DNA of 64,000 nucleotides, taken from NCBI GenBank assembly GCA_014529385.2, contig CM043943.1:104256355-104320354 (forward strand), read 5' to 3'. The translations under genes and the position numbers were made by a program. The notes under the pieces are model-generated. The model ran no database searches and was not told where the DNA came from. It saw only the letters and a program-made list of their open reading frames with translations. Every line of letters begins with the position of its first letter. Within the stretch, counting starts at the first letter, position 1. The DNA is from Adiantum capillus-veneris (lineage: Eukaryota; Streptophyta; Polypodiopsida; Polypodiales; Pteridaceae). Shown in pieces: positions 11,121 to 21,149 of this stretch.

Positions 11121-14100
11121 TTACTCTTGGGAAGCATTGTAAGCATTGACAAGGTTTAGGTTATCCTTTAATTGTATGCCTTGCATCCATCTAGCATCTT
11201 CAAAAGGATAATTCTTAAACTTAATAAGATATCGTCTGATAGTCTTACCGCCTCTTAATACCTTGTCTTCATGTCGGAGAATGGACTCGGGCTGCAACAC
11301 CTCCTCGTGGTCCTCGATCTTCGGTGGGTCTTCAATAGTTGGTTCTTGAGGTGGCTCTCCTTTGTAAGGCTTTAAGAGGCTCACATGAAAAGCATTGTGT
11401 ATGAGCCAATGATTGGGCAACTTAAGTTGATAGGCCATCTCATTGATTGGCCTAAGAATCTGGAAGGGACCATAGTACCTTTTTGCTAGTTTAGCATAGT
11501 ACTTTTGGTGGCCCGTAGGATTCTTGCCCGTCGTGTGCCTTAATCGAGCCTTGGGAAACTTTAACAAGACCCAATCGTTTTCTTTAAAGGCTTGGGCTCT
11601 TCTGTGCTTGTCAGCAGCAGCCTTTTGCCTTTGCTGTGAGATAGAGATAGCATCCTTAATCTTTTGGAAAGATTCTTGTAGGTCTCGGCTATACTCATCT
11701 GCAGCGAAGATCTTCCCATGTACCTTAAGTAGCAAGGGAATTTTTGATCTTCCCTCAATTACCTCGAAAGGTGCTTTTCCTGTAGAAGTATGTACAGTGT
11801 TATTGTAAGCATACTCTACTAAGGGTAAGTACTTCTCCCATTGGGATCTTTGATCTACTTCCGTTACATAGGCTTTTAGTAGATCGAGAATAGTTAGGTT
11901 AGCTATTTCACTTTGGCCATCAGTTTGTGGATGATAGGCCGAAGAGAAGTTTAGCCTTGTTCCTAAATTCTCAAAGAGACCCTTCCAGAAATTACTGGTC
12001 ATTCTAGGATCTCTATCCGACACTATGGACATTGGCAAGCCATGGTACTTGAAAATTTGTGAAATGAAGAGGGTTGCCATTTGATGGGCTTTGATAGTCT
12101 TTTTGACAGGTATAAAATGAGCTTGTTTACTGAACCTGTCTACTATCGTCCATATTCCCGTATTCCCATGGATAGACTTAGGCAATCCAAAGATAAAATC
12201 CATGGATATGCTCTCCCATGGTGAATTAGGGATTGGCAAGGGTTGAAGCAATCCAAGTTGCTTCCCTCTATCAAATTTTGTCTTTTGACATACCACACAT
12301 TTGGAAACATACTCATGTATGTTCACTTTCATGGTAGGCCAATAGAAATATGTTTCAATTCCCTTTAGGGTAGACTGAATCCCTCTATGCCCCGCATATG
12401 GGGGAGCATGAGATTCATACATTACTTTCTCACGTAGTGAGTTAGTAACGCATAGTCTATTGCCATAGAGAAGATAGCCATCTTGTAAAGTAAATGGTTC
12501 TTCTTTCTTCCCTAAGGCAAGGGCTGAAATCACATCTCTAAAATCGGGATCAATAGCATACTCATCTATCATTAAAGATAGATCATTGTGAGTTGCTATG
12601 GAAACCGCATTCACTCTCGGTCGTCTTGAGAGTGCATCGGCTACTTGATTATGCTTGCCAGCAATTTGAGCAATATGAAAATGAAATTGCGAAAGGAAAT
12701 TTGCCCACCTCATTTGTTTGTCGGAGAGCTTGGTCTGCGTCATGAAGTACTTAAGACTTTGGTGATCTGTTCGCAGAATAAAAGGAGTCCCCAATAAATA
12801 GTGCTTCCATGAGTCTAAGGCATGTAGAACTGCAAGGAGTTCTTTTTCGTATATGCCTAGAGCTTGCTCAACAGGGTCGAGTCTTCGACTCTCGTAGCCT
12901 ATGGCGTGCCCTTCTTGGAGCAAAACAGCCCCAAGGCAATCACCACAAGCATCACATTGGACCTCAAATGGTTTTGAGAGATCCGGTAGTGTAAGCACAG
13001 GTTGAGAGATAAGCTTTTCTTTAAGCTTTTCGAAAGCATTGTTCTCCTTAGCAGACCACGTATACCTAACATTTTTCTTTGTTAGGTCATGTAATGGTCC
13101 TGCAATTTGTGAGAACTTTTCTATGAAGCGTCTATAGTATGCACACATACCTATAAAGCTTCTTAGTTCATGAAGATTCCTTGGTTTAGGCCATCCTTTT
13201 ATTACCTCTAACTTGGATGGATCCATTTGGATTCCATCTTGAGAGATAATGTGACCTAAATATTGAATCTCTTGCAAGAAAAATTCACTTTTCTTTCGAT
13301 TAACATAAAGTTTATTCTCTCTTAAAACTTGAAATATTACCTGGAGGTGTTGCTTATGTTCCTCTAATGAATTAGAGTAGATGATAATATCATCAAAGAA
13401 CACTCCAGTGAAGGTTCGATGAGGTCTGAACAGCTTCTCCATCAAGCGGTTAAATGTGGCTGGTGCATTAGTCAAGCCAAAAGGCATGACAATGTATTCG
13501 TAAAGACCAAATGTAGTACGAAATGCGGTCTTTACAATGTCTTGATCAACTATCCTTATTTGATGATAGCCACTTTTTAGGTCAATCCTACTGAAGTAGG
13601 TCGATCCTTGTAGCTTATCAAATAGGTCTTCTACCCGTGGAACGGGAAACCTATTCTTGATAGTGATCCTATTTAGTGCTCTATAGTCGACACACATACG
13701 ATATGTGCCGTCTTTCTTTTGCACTAATAGCACAGGTGAGCAAAATGGAGATGAGCTAGGCCTAACCATGCCCTTCTCAATTAACTCATGCACTTGCCGC
13801 ATAATCTCCTCTTGTTGAGCTTGAGAAACTCTATAAGGAGGTTTATTAGGCGGTGAACTTCCTGGAAGAAGTTCAATTGCATGGTCGTCATTACCTCGTT
13901 TAGGAGGTAGCTCACAAGGGATGTCGTCAATAAAGACATCTTGAAACCCCTTGAGAAAATTGGATAACTCTAAATCCTTTTGGTTGCTTTTATTTTCTTT
14001 TGCTAAAGCAATAGGTTCATTTTGAGAATCTTTAACAAAAATCATGTACACGGAAATAGAGCTCTTTATTGACTTGTTGAAAGCTGGTGTATGTACAATG

Positions 14101-15254
14101 GGGATGGTGTTACCCATCTCCCTAGCATCTATATACATGTCCTTTTCCCTGAACTTAAAGGAGATTCTCCTTTCAGGAAATTTAACATGGGCAGCCAGAT
14201 GGTCAAACCATGGTGCCCCTAGGATTACATCCTCATGCTTGAGAGGAGAGATAAAGAAGTCCTCTTTGTCCACATAGCCTTGGACATGAAGTCTCAATTT
14301 CCCGATTAAGGGAGTGACTGAAGCTTCTTGCCCCTTGAAGGCACTGTCTGCGGGTAGGATATCTCCCATCTCGTAGGATTGTATGCCTAGCTTGGTGGCT
14401 AACTCCATAGATATAAAATTGTGAGTAGAACCAGGGTCAAAGAGAATAAAAGCATCATGTTCTCTTACCTTTCCCCAAGCATGGCATAGAGGAGATCCTT
14501 TGTGGTGAGTTTGGTGAATCTCCTCCTCTTGGATTTCAACCAAAGAAGCTCTAGGAGGATCTTGGCGGTTGTTCTTTTGGGGACAAGCGCGGTACGCATG
14601 CCCTTGTTCGCCGCACTTGAAACACCGGTTATCTTTACGATAACGCTCAAGCTCTTCAGGAGAGAGTTTATTCTTTCCTTTGTAAACTCCCTTCTCTTTA
14701 GCTTTGTTGGAATTGCCCTTAGGAGACTTTTGGACATTGTCCTTCCCCTTAGGCTCATTGGAACCTTTGTTTTCCGGGGGCTTATTATTTCTTTTACCCC
14801 CCGTTTGGAAATTGATTCGCGAGGCCACCATAGTATGGTGTATTACCGCCGATATGGTACGTGGCCTTTGGGAGTTGACATACTCCGCCATTTCTTCGGT
14901 TAAGCCCGCACAAAATTGTTGCTTTTGCTCTCCAAAATCCAACTTTTTGAAGACAGTGGCTTTGAGTTGTAGGTCCCAAAACTTGTCTACATATTTGTGG
15001 ATGGATTCATTGGGAGAGAGCTTTAAGCTTCGCCATTCGGTGAGTACTTTGTCTTTGGCATCGGTGGCCAAAAACTGCTTCATAATGGAAGCTCTTAAAG
15101 CCTTCCATGTTCGTGGAGCTTCACCGTTGGCTCGTAGGCTAGACCACCATTGTCTGGCGGACTTTTGAAAGTGCATAGCTACATGGCGTAGCTTAGAGGA
15201 CTCCGTGAAGCCCTCATCTCCAAACGCCGCATCGAATTGTTGGATAAAGGCCAA
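11121..15254 (-). CDS. G2 gag-pol polyprotein (1377 uninterrupted residues): gag, PR, RT, RNaseH, IN, chromodomain
   Basis: Residue order, counted from the Met at 15254: gag 1-150; zinc knuckle CFKCGEQGHAYRAC 211-224; protease around 273; RT about 465-640 with FFDD 618-621; RNase H with Asp 766 (QCDACGD), Glu 803 and Asp 829 (TDHQS); integrase zinc site His 948/954 and Cys 985/988, DDE core Asp 1018, Asp 1079 (SDRDP) and Glu 1115; chromodomain about 1310-1370. It makes the capsid, processes itself, copies the RNA genome and integrates the DNA; chromodomains are thought to guide chromovirus integration to chromatin marks. The protease active site reads D-P-G (codon 274 at 14433-14435) where D-S/T-G is expected, so processing is probably lost. 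The Met at 15254 is not the native start: the frame continues upstream to 16070 through two TGA codons. Confidence 0.95.
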   Translation of the reverse strand: MAFIQQFDAAFGDEGFTESSKLRHVAMHFQKSARQWWSSLRANGEAPRTWKALRASIMKQFLATDAKDKVLTEWRSLKLSPNESIHKYVDKFWDLQLKATVFKKLDFGEQKQQFCAGLTEEMAEYVNSQRPRTISAVIHHTMVASRINFQTGGKRNNKPPENKGSNEPKGKDNVQKSPKGNSNKAKEKGVYKGKNKLSPEELERYRKDNRCFKCGEQGHAYRACPQKNNRQDPPRASLVEIQEEEIHQTHHKGSPLCHAWGKVREHDAFILFDPGSTHNFISMELATKLGIQSYEMGDILPADSAFKGQEASVTPLIGKLRLHVQGYVDKEDFFISPLKHEDVILGAPWFDHLAAHVKFPERRISFKFREKDMYIDAREMGNTIPIVHTPAFNKSIKSSISVYMIFVKDSQNEPIALAKENKSNQKDLELSNFLKGFQDVFIDDIPCELPPKRGNDDHAIELLPGSSPPNKPPYRVSQAQQEEIMRQVHELIEKGMVRPSSSPFCSPVLLVQKKDGTYRMCVDYRALNRITIKNRFPVPRVEDLFDKLQGSTYFSRIDLKSGYHQIRIVDQDIVKTAFRTTFGLYEYIVMPFGLTNAPATFNRLMEKLFRPHRTFTGVFFDDIIIYSNSLEEHKQHLQVIFQVLRENKLYVNRKKSEFFLQEIQYLGHIISQDGIQMDPSKLEVIKGWPKPRNLHELRSFIGMCAYYRRFIEKFSQIAGPLHDLTKKNVRYTWSAKENNAFEKLKEKLISQPVLTLPDLSKPFEVQCDACGDCLGAVLLQEGHAIGYESRRLDPVEQALGIYEKELLAVLHALDSWKHYLLGTPFILRTDHQSLKYFMTQTKLSDKQMRWANFLSQFHFHIAQIAGKHNQVADALSRRPRVNAVSIATHNDLSLMIDEYAIDPDFRDVISALALGKKEEPFTLQDGYLLYGNRLCVTNSLREKVMYESHAPPYAGHRGIQSTLKGIETYFYWPTMKVNIHEYVSKCVVCQKTKFDRGKQLGLLQPLPIPNSPWESISMDFIFGLPKSIHGNTGIWTIVDRFSKQAHFIPVKKTIKAHQMATLFISQIFKYHGLPMSIVSDRDPRMTSNFWKGLFENLGTRLNFSSAYHPQTDGQSEIANLTILDLLKAYVTEVDQRSQWEKYLPLVEYAYNNTVHTSTGKAPFEVIEGRSKIPLLLKVHGKIFAADEYSRDLQESFQKIKDAISISQQRQKAAADKHRRAQAFKENDWVLLKFPKARLRHTTGKNPTGHQKYYAKLAKRYYGPFQILRPINEMAYQLKLPNHWLIHNAFHVSLLKPYKGEPPQEPTIEDPPKIEDHEEVLQPESILRHEDKVLRGGKTIRRYLIKFKNYPFEDARWMQGIQLKDNLNLVNAYNASQE

Positions 15255-16070
15255 AACTTTGTCTGTAGCACCGAAGGTGCCATCATAGGTAAGGAAAGAG
15301 ATGCTCTTCCCTCCCTCTTTGAATTTCTTCAGTTTGGACGACCTCTTTCATGCGGCATAGGATTTTCTATGGCCTCTTCTTTTTGATGGTTCAAAAGTTG
15401 CACCATCACTTTCTTCAGAAGATGAAGAATTTGAAGAAGGTGGAGAAGAGGGTGACCTCTTTCTCGCCTTTTTCTTGTCTTGATCTTTGTCGTCTTCACC
15501 ATAGCTTTCATAAGAGGAAGAGGATGAAGAAGATGGAGAAGAGGGTGTCCTCTTTCTCGCCTTTTTCTTCTCTTGCTTTTTATCATCCCTCTTTGAATTA
15601 TGGCGTGGAGAAGAGTGTGAGGGTCTTCTCCGCTTTGGTGGTGATGGAGAGCGTTTAGCCCGCCGTCTTCATGGAGCCATCTCCGCCGAGGTGGCGGGAG
15701 ACTCGTTTCTTTCTCGTTCCTTCGGTGGAGGCTCTTGAGTTCTCCTTTGGGAAGGAGATGCATCATCAAGAAGTAAGTTCTTGAGCCCTTCATATGGATT
15801 CTCTTCTTCTTCCCGAATCGGAGAGAGACCTCTTTTGGTAGTCTCACAAGGAGGCTTCCTAGGTGTTCTCTCGTCATGGTGATGAGCTTGGAGAATCCCG
15901 TGAGCACGGAGCTGCCGTTGCACTTCACTTTGGAGAGATGGATTGCCCATGGCTTGTTGAAGCCTAGAAACAAGATAATTAACAAGCATTGAAGCATCAT
16001 TAGTAGCTTGCTCATGAGCAAAATCAAAGTTATCAACATTAATTTCACTCTCTTTAATATTGTCAGCCAT
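15255..16070 (-). pseudogene. G2 gag N-terminus with two in-frame TGA codons
   Basis: The frame of the 1377-residue product extends upstream to ATG at 16070 (MADNIKESEI). It gives a 1649-codon polyprotein interrupted only by TGA at 15671-15669 (codon 134) and 15350-15348 (codon 241). Both sit where CGA (Arg) would fit, which suggests C-to-T change at methylated CpG. The segment has a helical N-terminus followed by an Arg/Ser/Lys-rich low-complexity linker with repeated RKR-SPSSP-like units. Unless the stops are read through, this copy makes only a truncated gag. Confidence 0.88.
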
Positions 16071-16474
16071 TCTAACAACTTTTAGGTGTAAACTTTTTAG
16101 GTGTACTTTGGCACTTCAAGCCCTAGTTGCTACTCCTCTTTACCCCTTTAGAAAAAGCACTCAAGCTACTGTACCCGCGGCTCGAATACCATTAATTGCA
16201 AGGAATAGAAGAGAGGGTCTTTCAACACCAAAACAGCACCGGCTCTTGTCAAGCTTCTAATAGCTCAATAGTGGTTAAGCTGTAGGCAAGCCCCGTAGGA
16301 CTCCACTATTAAGACCATAGCTCTCGACGGTGATGCCCCGTTAACTGCACAAAGGCAGGCGCACTGCAAGGCTGAAAAATCCCTATTCTACTTACTCACA
16401 GGCAATTAATAATACCAACCATTTGTAGCTAGCTTGAGGACCTCCCTTCTTGAGCAAGAAAAGAGAAACCTTGA
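16071..16474 (-). other. G2 5' leader
   Basis: About 400 bp lie between the primer site and the gag ATG with no long ORF, the expected place for dimerisation and packaging signals. None can be identified by eye. Confidence 0.55.
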
Positions 16475-16487
16475 GCTCTGATACCAA
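16474..16487 (-). promoter_or_regulatory. G2 primer binding site (tRNA-iMet)
   Basis: On the - strand TTGGTATCAGAGCTC directly follows the 5' LTR. TGGTATCAGAGC is the standard plant initiator-Met tRNA 3' complement. Confidence 0.93.
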
Positions 16488-18079
16488 TGTAACATTTAAT
16501 GGCCTAAAATCTTATTTGTAGCGGAAATTAGCATGAACATAGTGGGCATTTCATTAGAATAGATTCCTAATGAGAATGACAAGAGTGCTTGGGTGGAGAG
16601 AGCAACAAAAAGCATAACACCTAGTTAGATAGCATCGACAATACTTTCAAAAGAGAGAGCAATTAAGCTATTGACAACAGTTGAGGACCGGATTTGCATG
16701 GAGCCGGTCCCCCCTCCAAAAGGCTTTGTATTATAGTTTCTCCCATCAAGAGAGACATTGTACAATACAATTCTTTGTGTTCCTTCAAGACTAGCTAGTG
16801 CAATGAAGATGGAAGCTTCATACACCAAGCAAAACACTTAATCAAACACAACTTGAATTATCCCCGTTCTCAGACCCAAGACCTCACACACCTTCGAAGA
16901 TGGTGAGAGCTAGCAGGGTATGAGAGTAGATTGAGAGGAAAAAGAAGTATCTTACGAGAAAGAAGTACATCTCCTCACATAATCACTCATATTAGCATAG
17001 CTTAGCTTAGTAATTAGCTTGGTAGAGAAGATGAGCATGCATTGAAGCTTGGCTCTTGGTTGGATTTGCATCCACATGCCAAGAGAGTGTTGATGTAGGC
17101 TTCTATCTCACAAGCTTGGAGTAGGTGATGAGCTCTCCATTAAAGCTTGGGAGGAGATAGAGTGTTTTCCCTTCACACATGGTCAAGTGTGAGAGTGTGA
17201 GTGTGAATGCCAAGCAAAAATCAGCCCCCTCTCTCTCTTGGGCGAGCCCTAGCTGCTAAGTTAGGCTGGCTTTTTCCTCATTGGACCTCCCCAGGTCAAG
17301 CCAATAGGAATTAAGCAGCATAAGTGATAGCCTTCTGACATGTGTCCCCCTTTCCCCTTTTGTGAGAGCTTTAGATAATTAAATAATTAAACTAAACTCT
17401 TATTGGACCCCTTTGCCTCCTGGCCAATAGGAATCAGGCAAGCCATGGGGCTTCTGAATGCTCATTGGACCCCTTGGGAGACTGCCCAATAGTCTTCTAG
17501 GACACTTAATTCTTATTGGTTTCTTTTATTAAATGTTTTTAAATTAATTAAACTAGATTTACTCTAGCTTAATTCTCATTGGTCCACTTCAAGGGTCTTC
17601 CAATAGGAATTGGGCACACCTTGTGGGCATCTGGCCTAGGGAGCTGACATGTGTCCCTCATTCCCTTTGTGTAAAGGGAGTCTGTGTGTGTGTGTGTGGT
17701 TTTCTCTCTCATCCCCTAGCTTTGGGGCTCGCCCCCTCCCATGTAGGGATGCAGAAAGACTTTTTGGGCACACACACTAAGCATCCAATTTTCCCTAAGG
17801 TTGACCTTTGGACACAACCTTTGAATTTTGGAACCTTAGCATTTTGGAAGTCTTAATGGGCTGAACCTTAGGGTCTTTTTAGCCCGTTGTTTCACATGGC
17901 TCTTTTGCAGATGGCCCCCCCTTTGGATCCCTATTTTCCCTCCTTTGGATCCCTACTGTGGCCGGTCTGCTAACTTAACCAATATTCTAGCTTTTTCTCC
18001 CTTGGCACTTCCCCACATTAAATGATCAGTTTAATATGAGAAAATCATTTAGGAGAATTAGATATTGATTATTATGACA
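16488..18079 (-). repeat. G2 5' LTR
   Basis: The same 1592-bp length as the 3' LTR, with two differences seen by eye. Its outer end adjoins AGCAC at 18080-18084. Confidence 0.95.
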
Positions 18080-18592
18080 AGCACGCAGAAAACAAACATC
18101 GTTTGATACACTTACGGCCACAAATAGCTCGTAGATGTGTCGACGTGTGCGCTTCGTCTCGCGTGGAATGCTTGGCGTTGTCGCGTAGCTCTCCTCGAGC
18201 CTACAGCAATGGTGCAGTCGGATCTCCAATGTGTTGAGCGAGCCGGGCGCAGTGAGAGGATAAAGCTCACGCTCACTCTCTTTCTCTCTCACACACAGTA
18301 GACGGCAGCGCTAAAGTTTTTTATTATGATTAAAGTCTTTTTTTTACAAAATGACCTAGGTACCTTATATACTAAGGCTACCTTAGGTTCAACCAAAAAT
18401 GGGGTTGAAAGGGTCAAATGGCTTTGTATTTACAATCTGAAAGTTCCATTGCACCCCGGCTTCTGAAACTAGAATAACTACTCATTACAAATGACGTTTA
18501 TAGCCATAATCCGCAGCATTTCATAACTCACAAAAGATAAGACTTTGGTACGAAACTTGAGTTATGTTGTGTTGTTGACCCAGCGGTCAACA
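18080..18592 (-). repeat. L1 LTR copy B, part 2
   Basis: It matches 8218-8729 of copy A, then has the extra TCAACA end that copy A lacks. It is followed by the CCAAC duplication at 18593-18597 and C1 integrase sequence. Confidence 0.85.
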
Positions 18593-18597
18593 CCAAC

Positions 18598-18960
18598 AAA
18601 AATACATTTGACAGCCTTATCATCCAATTTTCTGTGTTGTGTTTGTGGCACCAAAGCATATGCCAAACAGCCAAAAACACGCATGTGCTCAATAGAAGGC
18701 TTTCTATCATGCCATGCTTCATATGGAGTAATAGACTACAAAGCCCATAGTACATTTCGAGACATTTTCAGCCATAGCCAGAAATTTTTTGAAGCACATA
18801 AAAACTTCGGACTTTGGTTTAAGCGAAAATACCCATGCATGCCTGGAGTAATCATCAATGAAAGTCACGAAGTACAGGTAATTGCCCAAGGATGGAGTTT
18901 GCATGGGCCCACAAACATCACTATGCACAAGCTGCAACCTGCATGTGGCCCAAACTGAAC
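18598..18960 (-). pseudogene. C1 integrase core, internally deleted
   Basis: The - strand starts with HSDVCGPM and FIDDYSRHAWVF, carrying the first catalytic Asp of the DDE core. Near 18745 it jumps to YEAWHDRKPS and MRVFGCLAYA, which normally lie about 100 residues later. The second Asp (TDNGGEY-type motif) and the Glu are therefore deleted, and a frame change accompanies the break. No active integrase can be made. Confidence 0.9.
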
Positions 18961-19279
18961 CATCCTTTGGAAACTAAGAATGCTGCATCTTACCCAAAAT
19001 ACAGCCTTCACAAACAAGTTTGACAGGTGCTTCAAGAGGCAGCAAAGAAGCAACCATATCAGATTTCTGCAAACGCAGCAAACTAGAAAAATTCAGATGA
19101 ACAAAACGTGCATGCCAAAGTTTTGCATCTGAAATAGCCCTTGAATCTGCAACAGCATTTGCAAAATTTTGTCCACACTTGTCATACAAAGTGATCTTAT
19201 ACAGCCCACGGCATAAAAGGCCAGATGCAACAATTTCATCACCAAAACTAAGATCATGAACTGTACATCTGTCATCCAC
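18961..19279 (-). pseudogene. C1 pre-integrase (GAG-pre-IN) domain
   Basis: The - strand reads LWHARFVHLN-type sequence (AKLWHARFVHL) and CEGCILGKMQ, matching the His and Cys zinc site at the copia integrase N-terminus. Frame changes separate it from protease upstream (near 19300) and from the IN core downstream (near 18960). Confidence 0.88.
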
Positions 19280-19321
19280 AAATTTGACTGAAATTCCAAG
19301 TCTAGCAAGTGCGGATACAGA

Positions 19322-19558
19322 CTAGAGATTCTTCTTTATCCCAAGTACATAAAGTGCATCAACAAGTGTGAAAGAACTACCATTAGCAGCAGTAAGCACA
19401 ATAACACCCTGAACTGGATAAGAGGCATTGTTGGCACAAGTGACTGAATTCCCATGAGGGACAGACTCGAGAGAGGTGAAAAATTCACCATGTGAGGTAA
19501 TGTGCTTTGTAGCACCATTGTCGAAATACCACACATGTGAATCTGTAGCAACTGACAA
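19322..19558 (-). pseudogene. C1 aspartic protease remnant
   Basis: The - strand contains WYFDNGATKHIT. Copia proteases have D-S-G-A here, so Ser is replaced by Asn. HITSHGEF and VTCANNASYPVQG follow the usual spacing. The sequence ends at a stop in the linker to GAG-pre-IN. Confidence 0.85.
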
Positions 19559-20633
19559 GCATGCATCATGGACAGCAGGATTCTAAGTGCACTCTGCGCT
19601 AAAAGCCCATTCTGCATCAACATCAACATTACAGTCTCCTTTCATAGAAGACTCAACAACGGCTGCATTTGTAGTGGAACCAGCATTTGTAGTGGAACCA
19701 GCATTTGCAGTGGAACCACCCTCTTTCTTAGCCTCTTTGGCCTTCAACTTAGGACACGACTTGATCAAGTGATCATTAGCTTTACAATAATATCAACGCA
19801 TCTTCTTGTTGCCGTTATCACTAGAATTTCCAGACAAATTGCTGCCAGCAGAAGCATTAGGAACATAATTTTTTCCACTCACAGCAGAACCATAAGAAGT
19901 GGTTGCATTACTGTTACCACCCTTTCTTTGAGAAGTAATAAAAGCCTGTTCAACTACATGCTACCTAGTCCTATTTTTTCTAGAAAGTGACTCTTGCAAC
20001 AGCAATGTGCATAATGCATCAAACTTGACAACTTCAGGATTTCCTTGGGTCATCAGTCTCCAAGTACTAGTAGGAATCTGGTAAGGCATCAAGAACAGTC
20101 TGCACAAGGGAACTGTCTGGAATGAATGCACCTGCAGAAATAAGTTGCTCATTGATATCCTTGACACTAGCAAGGAAAGTGTCCATATCATCTTCCTCTT
20201 GCATAATCTTCGACTCCAGCTCTTTAAGCAGCAAAGCAATTTTAGCCTCATTGTGGGTCGCATAAAGACCTGCTAGAATATCCCAAGCCTGTTTTGCAGA
20301 TTTTGCTGAATGGATGTGAGGAACAATGATGTGCTTCACAGACAACGCAATCAATGCATGAGCCTGCGCATCCTTTACATCCCAACGAGCTTGTTCTGCC
20401 ATAGGCAAAACAACTCTAACAGCAGCAATCCTTGCAGCAAGACCTGCAACATCCTCAACATTGCCTACATCCTTAGAACCAGGACGTACATCAATGCCCT
20501 GCACAATGTTCCAGACGCCCTTTGACACAAGAACATGTTGCATCATATAAGCCCACATAGGGTAGTTGTCCCCATCCAACCTGTCCTCAGCAGCAAACAT
20601 CTTGAACACATCTGTGTTGTTGTTGTCAGCCAT
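19559..20633 (-). pseudogene. C1 gag
   Basis: ATG at 20633 (MADNNNTDVF) opens a copia gag. The visible order is LDGDNYPMWAYMMQ, a helical capsid stretch, QAWDILAGLYATHNEAKIA, then the zinc knuckle YYCKANDHLIKSCPK at about 19793-19750. The first Cys of the knuckle is replaced by a TGA (19795-19793). A frame change near 20065 and a TAG near 19965 also break the gene. Gag forms the particle shell and binds element RNA; this copy cannot. Confidence 0.9.
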
Positions 20634-20910
20634 GGTAAATGATGCACCTGATGTGAAAACTGCCCAAAAATAGGAGAAACAGAGCGGGAACAACAGATCC
20701 TGCACCTGTTATGCAAAAAACGGCAATGACATAAATTTTACACAAAATGATGAAATAGCCTGTGCAGTACTGCCTATAGTGGAAACGGAGGCCGAAATGA
20801 GCCCGAAATATTTGTCGACCTGCGAACGCTCACCAAAGCTCACTGAAATCGAAGAAAGTGAGCAGGCGTGTACTGGAGCAGCTGGCGACTAACCCCGAGA
20901 GGACGCAACC
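20634..20910 (-). other. C1 5' leader
   Basis: About 280 bp lie between the primer site and the gag ATG; no ORF or repeat is seen. Confidence 0.5.
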
Positions 20911-20925
20911 TGCTCTGATATCAAT
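20911..20925 (-). promoter_or_regulatory. C1 primer binding site (tRNA-iMet)
   Basis: On the - strand ATTGATATCAGAGCA follows the 5' LTR. It differs from TGGTATCAGAGC by one base in the core. Confidence 0.85.
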
Positions 20926-21149
20926 TGTTAGAATTAGGGTTGCAGAGAAACGCACATAGCTTGGAGAAGACGAAGGAAGCCACACAATAGAGAGTGTATT
21001 ACTTAGTGTGCAATGGAAAGATTGATAGCCCTAGAGTGATGGGCGTAGTATACAATGCACGGGGGAAAAAAAACCTCCTAAAGAGGGAAAAAATGCCCCA
21101 GCGGTCCTTGTGTGATCACACACATCACTACCACATGTATATGGTAACA
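20926..21149 (-). repeat. C1 5' LTR
   Basis: On the - strand it begins TGTTACCATATAC and ends CCCTAATTCTAACA. It pairs with 5475-5700, and GTTGC at 21150-21154 is the right-hand duplication. Confidence 0.92.

Larger units (their letters stand above)
9172..18079 (-). mobile_element. G2: nearly intact Ty3/gypsy chromovirus (8908 bp)
   Basis: Two 1592-bp LTRs, an iMet primer site, a 1649-codon gag-pol frame with C-terminal chromodomain and a polypurine tract are all present on the - strand. The duplication is AGCAT at 9167-9171 and AGCAC at 18080-18084; the unoccupied site in L1 copy A reads AGCAC. By eye the LTRs differ at only two positions (about 9808-9811 and about 10361), both transitions, so insertion is recent. 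It is the innermost layer of the nest and a close relative of G1, in opposite orientation. Confidence 0.96.
7775..18592 (-). mobile_element. L1: tandem pair of LTRs with no internal region, split by G2
   Basis: Two direct repeats of about 955 bp (7775-8729; 8730-9171 plus 18080-18592) lie head to tail. The outer ends are TGTTGGACGGG and GGTCAACA. The whole unit is flanked by CCAAC at 7770-7774 and 18593-18597, so it entered C1 as one transposition event. At the inner junction (8729/8730) the last 6 bp of one LTR and the first 11 bp of the next are missing, with GGAAC shared. TATA boxes on the - strand give the orientation. Confidence 0.85.
5475..21149 (-). mobile_element. C1: Ty1/copia element with 224-226-bp LTRs, split by L1
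   Basis: LTRs at 5475-5700 and 20926-21149 flank a copia gag-PR-IN-RT-RNaseH order read on the - strand. The target duplication is GTTGT at 5470-5474 and GTTGC at 21150-21154, one base different, and the flanks rejoin the G1 reading (QLKL|PNHW). C1 is itself interrupted by L1 plus G2 (7775-18592). Internal lesions include stops in gag, a lost zinc-knuckle Cys and a deletion of the integrase core, so it is non-autonomous. Confidence 0.93.

Noticed and set aside
15350-15658. + strand frame rich in Phe/Ser/Leu
   Set aside because: Shadow of the Arg/Ser/Lys-rich gag linker of G2 on the other strand.
20911-20925. tRNA-like sequence (also at 16474-16487 and 60105-60116)
   Set aside because: Only the 12-15 bases complementary to tRNA-iMet are present; they are primer binding sites, not tRNA genes.
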